Assembly: GCF_001633165.1 (NCBI RefSeq)
Contig: NZ_CP015418.1
Span: 1,034,501-1,098,500, forward strand
Source of the DNA: Rhodovulum sulfidophilum DSM 1374
GTDB lineage: Bacteria > Pseudomonadota > Alphaproteobacteria > Rhodobacterales > Rhodobacteraceae
Length of the DNA stretch: 64,000 nt
Reading direction: 5' to 3'
Shown: piece after piece, positions 44,001 through 52,950 of the stretch
Layout of the letters: every line of letters starts with the position of its first letter
Numbering within the stretch: position 1 is the first letter of the stretch
Position numbers and translations under genes: made by a program
The notes under the pieces: generated by a model
Database searches by the model: none
What the model was told of the DNA's origin: nothing
The model's input: only the letters and a program-made list of their open reading frames with translations

Positions 44001-45044
44001 ATGAAGTCTGCATTGATATGCCCCGGGCCGGGGAGATCGGGAACGTCATTATTGCATTTCATGTTTGCGAACATAAAGGGGTGCTACGGGCCGCGCGAAG
44101 GAAAGGAGTATTCCTTCTTCGCGAAAGATCGTGATTTCCCCTATGAAAGAAATTTTGACGTCGACGGGGATGATGCCGATGCCCTGAGGTTCGAATTCAG
44201 CCCACGCTACACGACAGTCACCGCGCCTTCCTGGCAAAGAAGTGTTGTCGAGAGAATCCGGAATAGCGTCGACAATCCGTTCGTGATTTTCCCCATCAGG
44301 GAGCCCGTGGCACGCAGTATCTCTGCCTACCGCCATTTTCTTCATCCCTATGCAAGATTCGGGAAAGAAAGGTATTCGGCGGAACAGCGCTGCCTGTCGG
44401 ATCCCTATCGGAGGACTTTCGATCAGGCCGTCCGCTCCGACCAGTTGGTCGGTTGCCTCTTGTCGGACATCGTGGGTCTTTATGTCGATAGCTTCGGCAA
44501 GGACAATGTCATGTTCTTTTTCCTCGAGGAGGACGCGGCATCGTTCGATCGTTTTTACGATTTCGTTCTCGACCGGACCGGCTTTCATGTGCCGAACACG
44601 CGCCGCGGTTCGGAAATCCCGAAGTTTTCCAAATCCAAGGGGCATCCAAGATATTATTATTCGCAGGATCATGACATCTGCATTCGCAACAGGAAAGGTC
44701 GCGAGGCATATCTGTCGGCGGGTCAGTTCTATATCTGCAATGAGCGCGGACATGAGATCATAAGCGACATGGATCCCGAAGTCGCGGCTTCCTGCATGGA
44801 CGCACAGAAGCTCTGGACCCGCGAATTCAGTGCCGCTTACCAGTCCGATATCTTCGATGAATTGTTCCGGGAGGATTTTCAAAAGCTGTCGGATTATTGG
44901 GTGCCGGGCAGCTATGCCGGAGCGGTCCCGGATTATTTCAACTGGAGCTACAGGGACAAGGTCTTTCCCTATGCCGAGCCGGATTTCGATCTGCTGAACG
45001 ATGCTTCGCCTGAGCTGAAAAAGGCTTCGCTTTCGGACGTGTGA
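44001..45044 (+). CDS. Sulfotransferase-like protein in an A/T-richer segment
   Basis: 347 residues. PGPGRSGTSLLHFMF at residue 8 onward is a 5'-phosphosulfate-type loop and FVIFPIREPVARSISAYRHF a 3'-phosphate loop; the rest (YYYSQDHDICIRNRKGREAYLSAGQFYI) is not recognised. Base and codon use are visibly more A/T-rich than the genes on either side, suggesting recent transfer. Start 44001 with AGGAG upstream; the open frame starting 56 codons earlier overlaps the dehydratase gene and is not real. Confidence 0.7.
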   Translation: MKSALICPGPGRSGTSLLHFMFANIKGCYGPREGKEYSFFAKDRDFPYERNFDVDGDDADALRFEFSPRYTTVTAPSWQRSVVERIRNSVDNPFVIFPIREPVARSISAYRHFLHPYARFGKERYSAEQRCLSDPYRRTFDQAVRSDQLVGCLLSDIVGLYVDSFGKDNVMFFFLEEDAASFDRFYDFVLDRTGFHVPNTRRGSEIPKFSKSKGHPRYYYSQDHDICIRNRKGREAYLSAGQFYICNERGHEIISDMDPEVAASCMDAQKLWTREFSAAYQSDIFDELFREDFQKLSDYWVPGSYAGAVPDYFNWSYRDKVFPYAEPDFDLLNDASPELKKASLSDV

Positions 45045-45045
45045 G

Positions 45046-46050
45046 ATGAGAATGACCCGACGCGTTATCCTGCATATTGGCCGGCACAAGACCGGGACGA
45101 CCGGGCTTCAGCTTTTCCTTGAAAGCCGGCGCGCCGATCTGACGAAGGCCGGTTTCTGCTATCCGCTGTCGGGACGCAACCAGTCGCCGGGGCAATCCCG
45201 CGAAGACCAGTCCGCGCATCATGGTCTTGCCCGCAGTCTCATCGGACCGCGCGATGTCGTGCGCCAGAGGTTGCAGGCCTTGCGCCCGGCTTTTCTCGAT
45301 GAAGTCAGGGACGCCCACACCGTGATCCTCAGCAGCGAAGGGTTCCAGAATGTCGAGCATCTGGACCTTCTTGCCGAGTTTCTGGACGGTTTTGAAATCG
45401 AGACGATCTGCTATCTGCGAGAGTATCTTTCCTATGTGGCCAGCGCCTATGCCCAGGAAATCAAGGGGTCGGGCATGGCCACCGATTTCATTTTCTTCGA
45501 GCAGAATTTCGGGTTTTACCTGCCGCAATTCATCGCGCCCTGGAAACATATCGCGCGACGTTCCGAATGGCGGCTTTACGATCGCGCGAGGTTGGTCGAC
45601 GGCAATGTGATCGCGGATTTCGTCACCATTGCGGGACTTCCGCTGGAGCCATCCCGGGTCGAGCTCGATTCAAATATGTCGATCTCGGGAAATCTTCTGG
45701 GTTTCAAGTTTATTTTGAACATGCTGGGGCTGCACGCGAACGCTCTCGGGGCGCCGATGAATGCGCTGGCGATGGAATATCCCCGGTTCCGTGGGCCGTT
45801 TCATATGGACCTTGCAACGCAGAAACGGTTGCGGGTCAATAATTCCTGCAATCGGACCTTGAGGGACATGTTCGGCGACATTTCGGAATTCGATTTCGAG
45901 GCCGGGAACAGGGTGTTCGACCCGACCTGCCTGGAGCAGGACATGAAAACGATCCTGCGGGAATTCGCGCAATTCGAAGCTGTCGCCAACCACCCGCTGA
46001 TCGCGGCCTTGGAACGCGGGCAGATGGTTGCCGGGGAGATGCCGAGGTGA
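45046..46050 (+). CDS. P-loop sulfotransferase-like protein (paralogue A)
   Basis: 334 residues. VILHIGRHKTGTTGLQLFLESRR is the P-loop. ILSSEGFQN, IETICYLREYLSYVASAYAQEIK and ISGNLLGFKFILNMLGLH recur almost unchanged in the protein at 47687-48691, which has exactly the same length, so the two are paralogues with probably related acceptors. Part of the A/T-richer stretch. The enzyme class is inferred from the GRHKTGT loop; activity is unproven. Confidence 0.75.
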   Translation: MRMTRRVILHIGRHKTGTTGLQLFLESRRADLTKAGFCYPLSGRNQSPGQSREDQSAHHGLARSLIGPRDVVRQRLQALRPAFLDEVRDAHTVILSSEGFQNVEHLDLLAEFLDGFEIETICYLREYLSYVASAYAQEIKGSGMATDFIFFEQNFGFYLPQFIAPWKHIARRSEWRLYDRARLVDGNVIADFVTIAGLPLEPSRVELDSNMSISGNLLGFKFILNMLGLHANALGAPMNALAMEYPRFRGPFHMDLATQKRLRVNNSCNRTLRDMFGDISEFDFEAGNRVFDPTCLEQDMKTILREFAQFEAVANHPLIAALERGQMVAGEMPR

Positions 46051-46868
46051 GCCCGAATGACAGCCAGCATATCTTGTCGGGGCGGGGCGAGCGCGCGGTG
46101 ACCAAGCCCGTGATCCTGGTCCATTACCATGTCTACAAGAATGCGGGCAGCAGCGTCGATCTGGCGAACCGCGCGGCGGTCGGCGCCGCCAATTTCATCG
46201 AACTGGACAAGCATCGCGGGTTTCGCAAGGCGCCCGCCTTCAACGCGGCGCTGGTCCGCCAGGTCCTGCGCGCCCATCCCGGCATGCGCTGCTTTTCCTG
46301 TCACAACTTCGTTCCGACCGTGCACAGATGTCCCGATTTCACCGCCCTGCCGATCGTGTTCCTGCGCCATCCGCTGTTGCGGCTGGCCTCGGTCTACCGC
46401 TTCGAGGCGATTTCGGAGGCCCACAAGCATACGCCCGCCGGCAGACTGGCGCAAAAGGTGGACTTTCCGGAATGGCTGGAGGCGTTCCTCCATATGCCCA
46501 ACGGCAAGAACTACCAGACCTGCGTTCTGTCGAGGACGGAAGATGGCGGGCACAGCCCCTTCACCAACGATCATCCCCGCCATATCGGCGATATCCGCGT
46601 CGCCGCCGAGCGGCTCGACGAGGTGAACGCGTTGACCGGCGTCGGCATCGTCGAGGATTTCGAGGCCTCGGCCGCCCGGATCGAGGCGAAGGTGGTGCGC
46701 CACATGCCCGGCTTCCGGCTGTCCGGCGCGGCGGCCAACCAGACCAAGAAGATCGGGAACTGGCGAGAGGAACTGGCCGCGCTCGAACGCTCGCTTCCGG
46801 CCGATCTGCTGGCCCGCACGGTGATGGCCAACGCCTCGGATTACGCGCTTTACGACCGCTACCGCTGA
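46047..46868 (+). CDS. Sulfotransferase-like protein
   Basis: 273 residues. VILVHYHVYKNAGSSVDLANR is a variant of the HIPKTAGSS 5'-phosphosulfate loop, and LPIVFLRHPLLRLASVYRFEA the 3'-phosphate loop. The GTG start at 46047 overlaps the previous stop and has GGGGAG eight bases upstream; a GTG at 46098 is an alternative. The overall GC content is back to the level of the locus. Probably sulfates the same glycan as its neighbours. Confidence 0.72.
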   Translation: MSPNDSQHILSGRGERAVTKPVILVHYHVYKNAGSSVDLANRAAVGAANFIELDKHRGFRKAPAFNAALVRQVLRAHPGMRCFSCHNFVPTVHRCPDFTALPIVFLRHPLLRLASVYRFEAISEAHKHTPAGRLAQKVDFPEWLEAFLHMPNGKNYQTCVLSRTEDGGHSPFTNDHPRHIGDIRVAAERLDEVNALTGVGIVEDFEASAARIEAKVVRHMPGFRLSGAAANQTKKIGNWREELAALERSLPADLLARTVMANASDYALYDRYR

Positions 46869-46913
46869 TCTTTCCCCACCGCCGCAACGGCGCCTTTTGG
46901 AGCATTGGATGAG

Positions 46914-47690
46914 ATGACAGATCTGGCAGACACCCTTGCGGACGAGATGACGGCGCGGCTGAAGGACGACGTGCTCTTCATCGAGACGGACCGTTCGGTC
47001 GAGGAGACCGAGGCCTTCTGCACCCGCCACGCGCCCTGGCGGTCGGTCTACCGGTTTTCGAACGGGGTCACGACCGAAAGCTTCCCGCGCTCCGAGCACG
47101 TGCCCAATCCGCGCTGCCTGGCCAAGCTGCGCCGGTTCCACGCCCGGATCGACCTGTCCCGTTTCGCCGGCAAGCGGGTGCTCGATCTGGGGTTCAACGA
47201 GGGCTACCAATCCATCTTCATGGCGAAATACCTGGGCTGCCAGGTCGACGGGATCGAGGCCTACCAGGTTGCGGTCGACCGGACCTCGGCCATCGCCGAA
47301 TTCTGCGGCGCGCCCTGCAATTTCTGGGTCGCGGATGCCAACAGCTTCGTCGCCCCCGAAACCTATGACGTCATCCTGCATTGCGGCCTTCTCTACCACC
47401 TGCACGATGTCTGGAGCGCGGTGAAGAACACCTGCCGGTCGCTGAAGCCCGGCGGCGAGGTGCTGCTGGAGACGACGTCCTACGAGGGCGCCGACAAGTT
47501 CGACTGCAAGTTCATGAACTGGCACGCCAAGGGCAACCACAATTACTGGGCGCTGAGCCCCGAGACGATCCGTTACCTGTTCGCCGAGTTCGGCTGTACC
47601 GAGGGCCGGGAGGTCGACAGTTTCGAGGTCGGCGCGCTTGCCGGAACCGGCATGAAGCGCACCATGATGTGGTTCCGGAAACCGGCATGA
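46914..47690 (+). CDS. Class I SAM-dependent methyltransferase
   Basis: 258 residues. FAGKRVLDLGFNEGYQSIFMAKYLGCQVDGIEAY holds the SAM loop (DLGFNEG in place of the usual DxGxGxG), then TYDVILHCGLLYHLHDVWSAVKNTCRSLKPGGEVLLETT. The pattern resembles CmoB-like/DUF1698 methyltransferases, here probably acting on a sugar. The ATG at 46914 is preferred to a TTG three codons earlier because GGAG lies 11 bases before it. The stop overlaps the next start (ATGA). Confidence 0.82.
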   Translation: MTDLADTLADEMTARLKDDVLFIETDRSVEETEAFCTRHAPWRSVYRFSNGVTTESFPRSEHVPNPRCLAKLRRFHARIDLSRFAGKRVLDLGFNEGYQSIFMAKYLGCQVDGIEAYQVAVDRTSAIAEFCGAPCNFWVADANSFVAPETYDVILHCGLLYHLHDVWSAVKNTCRSLKPGGEVLLETTSYEGADKFDCKFMNWHAKGNHNYWALSPETIRYLFAEFGCTEGREVDSFEVGALAGTGMKRTMMWFRKPA

Positions 47691-48691
47691 TCCGGCGCCT
47701 GATCCTCCATATCGGGCGGCACAAGACCGGCACCTCGGCGGTGCAGCGCTATCTGGCCGACCACCGCGCGGCCTATGCCGCCGAGGGCATCGTCGTGCCC
47801 GATCTCGGCGGTGACGAGCGGCCCGATGCCGAGCCCGCCGACCGTGCCGCCCACCACCGGATCGCGCTGGATTGCGGGACCGGCCCCGTGGCGGAGGCCC
47901 GGCGCCGCGCCGAGGCCGCCGATGGCTGGCGGGCGCGGCTGGCCGCGGCGGCCGAGGGCGGACATACCCTGGTGCTGAGCAGCGAGGCGTTCCAGAACTG
48001 CGGCGATTTCGCGGCGCTCCGCGCGCTCTGCCGCGATCATTACGTCGAGGCGGTCTGCTACCTGCGCGAATATCTCGACTATGCGCTCAGCGCCTATGCC
48101 CAGGAGGTCAAGAAGGTCGGGCTTTACGCGGGCTTCTTCGAGTTCGAGCGGGGCTTCGACCCGCAGCTCGGGCGCTTCGTCGCGCGGTGGGAGGAATTCG
48201 CCAATCGCTGCAACTGGCGGCTTTACGACCGCACCCTGCTGGCCGAGGGCGACGTGGTGCAGGATTTCCTGGCCACCGCCGGTCTGCCCGATTTCGGCGG
48301 CGACCGGTTCCAGAGCGAGAATCCCCGGCTGGGCGGAAGCCTGCTCGGCTTCAAGCTGATGGCAAATGGCGCGGGGCTGCATTCGCTGCGGCTTGCCCGT
48401 GCGCTCGAACCGCTGGCCGCCGCCCGGTCCGACTTCCGCGCGCCCTGGCGGATCGAGCCCGGGCGGCAGGCGCAGCTGCGCGCCGGGCGCAACTATAACG
48501 CGGCGCTCGAAGGGCTGGTGGGCGAGGTCCGGCTGGCCGATGTCGCGACCGGAACGCTGCCCTTCGAAAGCCCCGGATTCGCCGCCGACCTGACCGGGAT
48601 CCTCGCCGCGCTCGAGGGCTTCCCGGCCCTGCGCGCCCATCCGCTTTTCGCCGTTTGCCAGGAGGCCGGCCCTTGTCCGATCCCCCCCTGA
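47687..48691 (+). CDS. P-loop sulfotransferase-like protein (paralogue B)
   Basis: 334 residues. LILHIGRHKTGTSAVQRYLADHRAAYAAEG is the P-loop, with VLSSEAFQNCGDF, VEAVCYLREYLDYALSAYAQEVKKVG and LGGSLLGFKLMANGAGLHSL shared with the protein at 45046-46050. Unlike that copy it has the high GC and codon use of the locus, so the two copies have different histories or one has been recoded over time. Starts at the ATG overlapping the methyltransferase stop. Confidence 0.78.
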   Translation: MIRRLILHIGRHKTGTSAVQRYLADHRAAYAAEGIVVPDLGGDERPDAEPADRAAHHRIALDCGTGPVAEARRRAEAADGWRARLAAAAEGGHTLVLSSEAFQNCGDFAALRALCRDHYVEAVCYLREYLDYALSAYAQEVKKVGLYAGFFEFERGFDPQLGRFVARWEEFANRCNWRLYDRTLLAEGDVVQDFLATAGLPDFGGDRFQSENPRLGGSLLGFKLMANGAGLHSLRLARALEPLAAARSDFRAPWRIEPGRQAQLRAGRNYNAALEGLVGEVRLADVATGTLPFESPGFAADLTGILAALEGFPALRAHPLFAVCQEAGPCPIPP

Positions 48692-49722
48692 CCACCCGTG
48701 CCCGTGCCCCGCTGCGCCTCGGTCTCGCCGGCGGTGGCACCGACCTGTCGCCCTATTGCGACCTCTATGGCGGGGCGGTCCTGAACGCCACGATCAACCG
48801 CTTCGCCTTCGCCTCGATCGAGGCCCGCGCCGATGGCCGCATCGCCTTCATCGCCAACGATCTTGGGCTTTCGGAAAGCTTCGACCGCGACGACGATCTG
48901 TCCGGGGCGCGGCTTGCGCTCCATCGCGCGGTCTATGAACGGATGGTGGCCGAGTTCAACGACGGCCGCCGCTTCGGCGCCACGATCCAGACCAATGTCG
49001 AGGCGCCCGCGGGGTCGGGGCTCGGGTCCTCCTCGGCGCTGGTGGTGGTGCTGGTCGATGCCTTCCGCGCCCATCTTTCAGCCCCGCTCGGCCAGTATGA
49101 CGTGGCGCATCTGGCCTATGAGATAGAACGCATCGATCTGGGTCTCGCGGGCGGCAAGCAGGACCAGTATGCCGCGGCCTTCGGCGGGGTGAACTTCATC
49201 GAGTTCCTGGCGGGCGACCGGGTGATCGTGAACCCGCTGCGCATTCCGCGCGATATCCTCAACGAGCTGGAAAGCCGTCTGGTGACCTGCTTTTCGGGGG
49301 TGTCGCGCCATTCCGCCGACATCATCGAGCGTCAGACCGCCAGCGTGCAGAAATCGGACCGGGCCGCGGTCGAGGCGATGCACAGCCTGAAATCCGACAG
49401 CATCGAGATGAAGCGGTCGCTGATGACCGGCGATTTCGACGGGCTGGCGGAGATCCTGAACCATTCCTGGATTGCCAAGAAGGCGACCGCCAAGACCGTC
49501 TCCTCGCCTCATATCGAAGAGATGTTCGCCCATGCGCTGGCCCATGGCGCCGAGGCGGGCAAGGTTTCGGGCGCGGGCGGCGGCGGGTTCATGTTCTTCC
49601 TCGTCGATCCGCCGCGCCGCCATGGCCTGATCGCGGCCTTGCGCGAGATCGGCGGCGATGCCGATCCGGTCGTCTTCACCAGGGCCGGCTGCCAGAGCTG
49701 GCAGATGCCATGCCGACGCTGA
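48673..49722 (+). CDS. hddA: GHMP-family D-glycero-D-manno-heptose 7-phosphate kinase (HddA-like)
   Basis: 349 residues from a TTG start. RAPLRLGLAGGGTDLSPYCDLYGGAVLNATINRFAF is the diagnostic N-terminus of HddA kinases; the GHMP ATP loop is PAGSGLGSSSALVVVLVD and the C-terminal loop KVSGAGGGGFMFF. It would phosphorylate heptose 7-phosphate at O-1 on the way to GDP-heptose. An ATG six codons upstream (48655) lacks a ribosome-binding site, while CAGGAGG sits eight bases before the TTG. The gene overlaps the sulfotransferase before it and the nucleotidyltransferase after it. Confidence 0.87.
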   Translation: MSDPPLTTRARAPLRLGLAGGGTDLSPYCDLYGGAVLNATINRFAFASIEARADGRIAFIANDLGLSESFDRDDDLSGARLALHRAVYERMVAEFNDGRRFGATIQTNVEAPAGSGLGSSSALVVVLVDAFRAHLSAPLGQYDVAHLAYEIERIDLGLAGGKQDQYAAAFGGVNFIEFLAGDRVIVNPLRIPRDILNELESRLVTCFSGVSRHSADIIERQTASVQKSDRAAVEAMHSLKSDSIEMKRSLMTGDFDGLAEILNHSWIAKKATAKTVSSPHIEEMFAHALAHGAEAGKVSGAGGGGFMFFLVDPPRRHGLIAALREIGGDADPVVFTRAGCQSWQMPCRR

Positions 49723-50963
49723 CCGCCCCCTTGCCGCGTCAGGCGGCGATCCTCTGTGGCGGGCTCGGCACCCGGCTCGGGCCGCTGACCGCGCAGTGCC
49801 CCAAGCCCCTTCTGCCGGTCGGCGATACGCCCTTCCTGTCGGTGCTGATCGCCGAGCTGGCGCGGCAGGGGATCGAACGGGTGCTGCTGCTGGCGGCCTT
49901 CGAGGCCGACCGGATCGAGGACTTCGCCCGCGACCTGCCCCGCCGCCTGCCCCGCCCGGTCGGGATAGAGGTCGCGCGCGAGGCTCGGCCGGCGGGGACC
50001 TCGGGGGCGCTCTGGCAGGCCCGCGACCGGCTGGAGGACCGGTTCCTGATGCTGAACGGCGACAGCTGGTTCGACATCCTGCTGGCCGATCTGGCCGCCG
50101 CGCAGGCCGCCCGTCCGGGGCTTTTGGGCGCGCTGGCGCTGCGCCGGGTGCCGGAGGCGGACCGCTACGGCACCGTCAGGCTCGAGGACGGGCTGCTGCG
50201 CGCCTTCGAGCCGCGCGGTGCCGGGAGGGGCGCCAAGACCGGTCCTGTGCTGATCAATGGCGGCGTCTATTGCTTCTCGCGCGGGATCGTCGATCACCTG
50301 GTCGAGGACGGTTCGCTCGAGGCCGAGGTACTGCCGCGGCTTGCCGCCGACGGGCGGCTGGCCGGGATCGAGCGGGCGGGGTTCTTCCTCGATATCGGCG
50401 TGCCCGGGGATTTCGAGGCGGCGCAGAGCCTCGTTCCGGCCCAAAGGCGGCGTCCGGCCATCGTCTTCGACCGCGACGGGGTGCTCAATCTCGACCACGG
50501 CCATGTCGGGCATCCCGACCGGCTCGACTGGACCGAAGGCGCCATCGCCGCCGTGCGCCGGGTCAACGAGGCCGGCTGGTACGCCTTCGTCGCCACCAAC
50601 CAGGCGGGCATCGCCAAGGGCTATTACAGCGAGGCTGACTATCTGGCGCTGCGCGCGCAGATGTATCGCGACCTCGCCGCGGCGGGCGCCCATATCGATG
50701 ACGAGCGCCACTGTCCGACCCATCCCGACGGCACCGTGCCCGCGCTCGCCGTGCGTTCGGACCGGCGCAAGCCCGGCCCCGGCATGCTCCTGGAACTGAA
50801 GGCGCGCTGGCCGGTCGACTGGTCCCGCAGCGCGATGATCGGCGACAAGGACAGCGACATGCGGGCGGCGGCGGCGGCCGGGCTCGACGGCATCCTGTTC
50901 ACCGGCGGCAATCTCGACCTGCTGGTCGAGCAGGTGCTGCAGAGCCGAGGAGGCGCCCCATGA
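49710..50963 (+). CDS. Heptose-phosphate guanylyltransferase fused to GmhB-type phosphatase (HddC-GmhB)
   Basis: 417 residues, two domains. Residues 1-240 form a nucleotidyltransferase (AAILCGGLGTRLGPLTAQCPKPLLPVGDTPFL, FLMLNGDSWFDI). Residues from about 245 are a HAD histidinol-phosphatase-type domain (AIVFDRDGVLNLDHGHVG, FVATNQAGIAKGYY, RKPGPGMLLELKARW, AMIGDKDSDMRAAAAAG). Together they would do the dephosphorylation and GDP-transfer steps of heptose activation. The GmhB zinc loop is degraded: CPTHPDG keeps the first Cys and His but the CxCRKP part is SDRRKP. Starts 13 bases inside hddA. Confidence 0.85.
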   Translation: MPTLTAPLPRQAAILCGGLGTRLGPLTAQCPKPLLPVGDTPFLSVLIAELARQGIERVLLLAAFEADRIEDFARDLPRRLPRPVGIEVAREARPAGTSGALWQARDRLEDRFLMLNGDSWFDILLADLAAAQAARPGLLGALALRRVPEADRYGTVRLEDGLLRAFEPRGAGRGAKTGPVLINGGVYCFSRGIVDHLVEDGSLEAEVLPRLAADGRLAGIERAGFFLDIGVPGDFEAAQSLVPAQRRRPAIVFDRDGVLNLDHGHVGHPDRLDWTEGAIAAVRRVNEAGWYAFVATNQAGIAKGYYSEADYLALRAQMYRDLAAAGAHIDDERHCPTHPDGTVPALAVRSDRRKPGPGMLLELKARWPVDWSRSAMIGDKDSDMRAAAAAGLDGILFTGGNLDLLVEQVLQSRGGAP

Positions 50964-52207
50964 CCCCGCCGACCGAGACCCCTGCCTCCGGGTCGGCGCG
51001 CTCCGCGGTGCCGTTCGAGGTAGGCTCGGCCCCCGTGGCGGCGCCGCTGGCCGCCTTCCGCGACTGGATCGAGACACGGGCGCTGCCGTTTCAGGCGCAG
51101 GCGGTGCGCGACCCGGCCGGGGGCTTTCACGAACGCATCGCGCCCGACGGGCACCCGGTCGCGATGCCGCGCCGGGCCCGCGTCGCCGCGCGCCAGCTTT
51201 ACGCCTTCTCGCGGCTTGCGGGGCTCGGGCTCGGTGACACTGTCGGCCCGGGGCTGGCCGGGCATGCCCGCGACATGCTGCTTGGCGCCCATATCCGGCC
51301 CGACGGGCGGATCGTGCCGCTGGCGGGCGGGCCGGAGGGGTATGATCTCTATGACATCGCCTTCTGTCTTTTCGCGCTGGCGGCCGCGCCCGAGGCGGTG
51401 CTGCCCCGCGCCGGGGCCTGCGCGCTGGCGGCGCAGATCCTGACCCGGCTCGAAGCCGGCTGGCGGCATCCCGAGATGGGCTTCGAGGAGGCCATGCCGC
51501 GCCGCCTGCCGCTTCGGTCAAACCCGCATATGCATCTCTTCGAGGCCAGTCTCGAATGGCTGGCGACCGGGCCCTGCGACCCCCGTTTCGAGGCGCTGGC
51601 AGACGAGATCGCCGGACTTTGCCTGGCGCGCTTCCTCGACCCCGCGACCGGCGCGCTGCGCGAGCTTTTCGACGGCGACTGGCAGATCGCGCCCGGTGCC
51701 GAGAATGCGGTCGAGCCGGGGCATCAATATGAATGGGGCTGGCTCCTGCTGCGCTGGGGCGTGCTGCGCGACCGGGCCGAGGCCCGGAGGGCGGGGCTTG
51801 GGCTGATCGATCTGGCCGAGGCGCGGGGGCTGAATGCCGACGGGCTTGCCGCGAGCCTGCTCGACCCGGCGCTGGCGATGGCGGACCCGACCGCCCGGCT
51901 CTGGCCGCAGACCGAGCGGATCAAGGCCTGGGCGCTGCGGGCCCGGCTGGCGACCCGGCGCGCCGATGCGACCCTCACCGAGGCGAAGGCGGTCGAGGCC
52001 TGCCAGGGGCTGATGCGCTTTTTCCAGCATCCGCTGCGCGGCAGCTGGTGGGAGAACCTCGCGGAGGGCGGCGCGCCGCGCCGGGAGCCGGCGCGCACCA
52101 GCAGCCTTTATCACATCGTCGGAGCCTATCACGAACTGGCGGCGCTGGAGGCCCGCCGCTCGCTGCCCATCGCCAAGGAGGAGACCCGCGCATCATCGAC
52201 CGCCTGA
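50960..52207 (+). CDS. AGE-family epimerase/isomerase (mannose-6-phosphate isomerase-like)
   Basis: 415 residues of (alpha/alpha)6-barrel type. DPAGGFHERIAPDGHP, RRARVAARQLYAFSRLAG, GYDLYDIAFCLFALAAA, RSNPHMHLFEASLEWL and EPGHQYEWGWLLLRWG carry the His and Glu residues of the N-acylglucosamine 2-epimerase superfamily. It could isomerise a keto/aldo sugar or sugar phosphate. Since no GmhA is in the window, it might serve the first step of heptose formation, which is speculation. Four-base overlap with the preceding gene. Confidence 0.85.
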   Translation: MTPPTETPASGSARSAVPFEVGSAPVAAPLAAFRDWIETRALPFQAQAVRDPAGGFHERIAPDGHPVAMPRRARVAARQLYAFSRLAGLGLGDTVGPGLAGHARDMLLGAHIRPDGRIVPLAGGPEGYDLYDIAFCLFALAAAPEAVLPRAGACALAAQILTRLEAGWRHPEMGFEEAMPRRLPLRSNPHMHLFEASLEWLATGPCDPRFEALADEIAGLCLARFLDPATGALRELFDGDWQIAPGAENAVEPGHQYEWGWLLLRWGVLRDRAEARRAGLGLIDLAEARGLNADGLAASLLDPALAMADPTARLWPQTERIKAWALRARLATRRADATLTEAKAVEACQGLMRFFQHPLRGSWWENLAEGGAPRREPARTSSLYHIVGAYHELAALEARRSLPIAKEETRASSTA

Positions 52208-52285
52208 CCCTGCCGAGATCCCGGATCACGGGCCCGGCCGCATGTCCCGCCCCGGATGTGGCGCCCGGCCGACATTGGAAAGGAA

Positions 52286-52915
52286 ATGACCGACATGGAA
52301 GAGACCCTCGAAAGAACCGAGCTCGAGCGCCTGTTCGCCGAAGCCGGCATCGATTACGACTTCTACAGAAATAAGCAGAACCCGCAGAGCATCGCCTTCA
52401 TGGCCGAGCTGCTGCCGCTTCTGGAACGGCTTTACCCCGCCCGCTACCACAGAAAGACGGTGCTCGATGTCGGCGCGCGGACCGGGTCGGGCAGCGCCTT
52501 GCTGGCGACGATGCTGGACCCCGCGAGCTATGCGCGGCTGAAATGTACGGTGACCGCGCTGGATATCGACGCGAGGATGGCCAGGATCTCGCATGCCCTG
52601 CGCCCCGAGATGGAATACCTCGTCGCCGACATCTTCGAGATCGACGACCGGCAATGGGACATCGTCATCTGTTCGCATTGCATCGAACATGTGCCCGAAC
52701 CCGAACCCTTCCTGACGCAGCTGCGCCGTCTGGCGCGCGAGCATGTGGTGATCTCGACCCCGTTCCGGGAGAATCCCGAGACCCGGATCCCGGCGCATCT
52801 GCACAGCTTCGACGAGACCTTCCTCGACGCGGTGGGGGCAGAGAACATCACGATCTACAATGGCTTTCACTGGCCGCATTCCGAGATCGTGACATTTTCC
52901 CTGCCGCCGCTCTGA
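52286..52915 (+). CDS. SAM-dependent methyltransferase
   Basis: About 209 residues. KTVLDVGARTGSGSALLATML is the SAM loop, then TALDIDARMARISHAL, WDIVICSHCIEHVPEPEPFLTQLRRL. Typical small class I methyltransferase. ATG at 52286 or at 52295 (MEETLERTELERL); the ribosome-binding site AAAGGA fits the second spacing better, while the first keeps more sequence. Sits in the glycan operon after the AGE gene; a sugar hydroxyl is the likely acceptor. Confidence 0.82.
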   Translation: MTDMEETLERTELERLFAEAGIDYDFYRNKQNPQSIAFMAELLPLLERLYPARYHRKTVLDVGARTGSGSALLATMLDPASYARLKCTVTALDIDARMARISHALRPEMEYLVADIFEIDDRQWDIVICSHCIEHVPEPEPFLTQLRRLAREHVVISTPFRENPETRIPAHLHSFDETFLDAVGAENITIYNGFHWPHSEIVTFSLPPL

Positions 52916-52950
52916 CCCCGGACCGGACCCGAACCGCAAGGAAGACCCGC

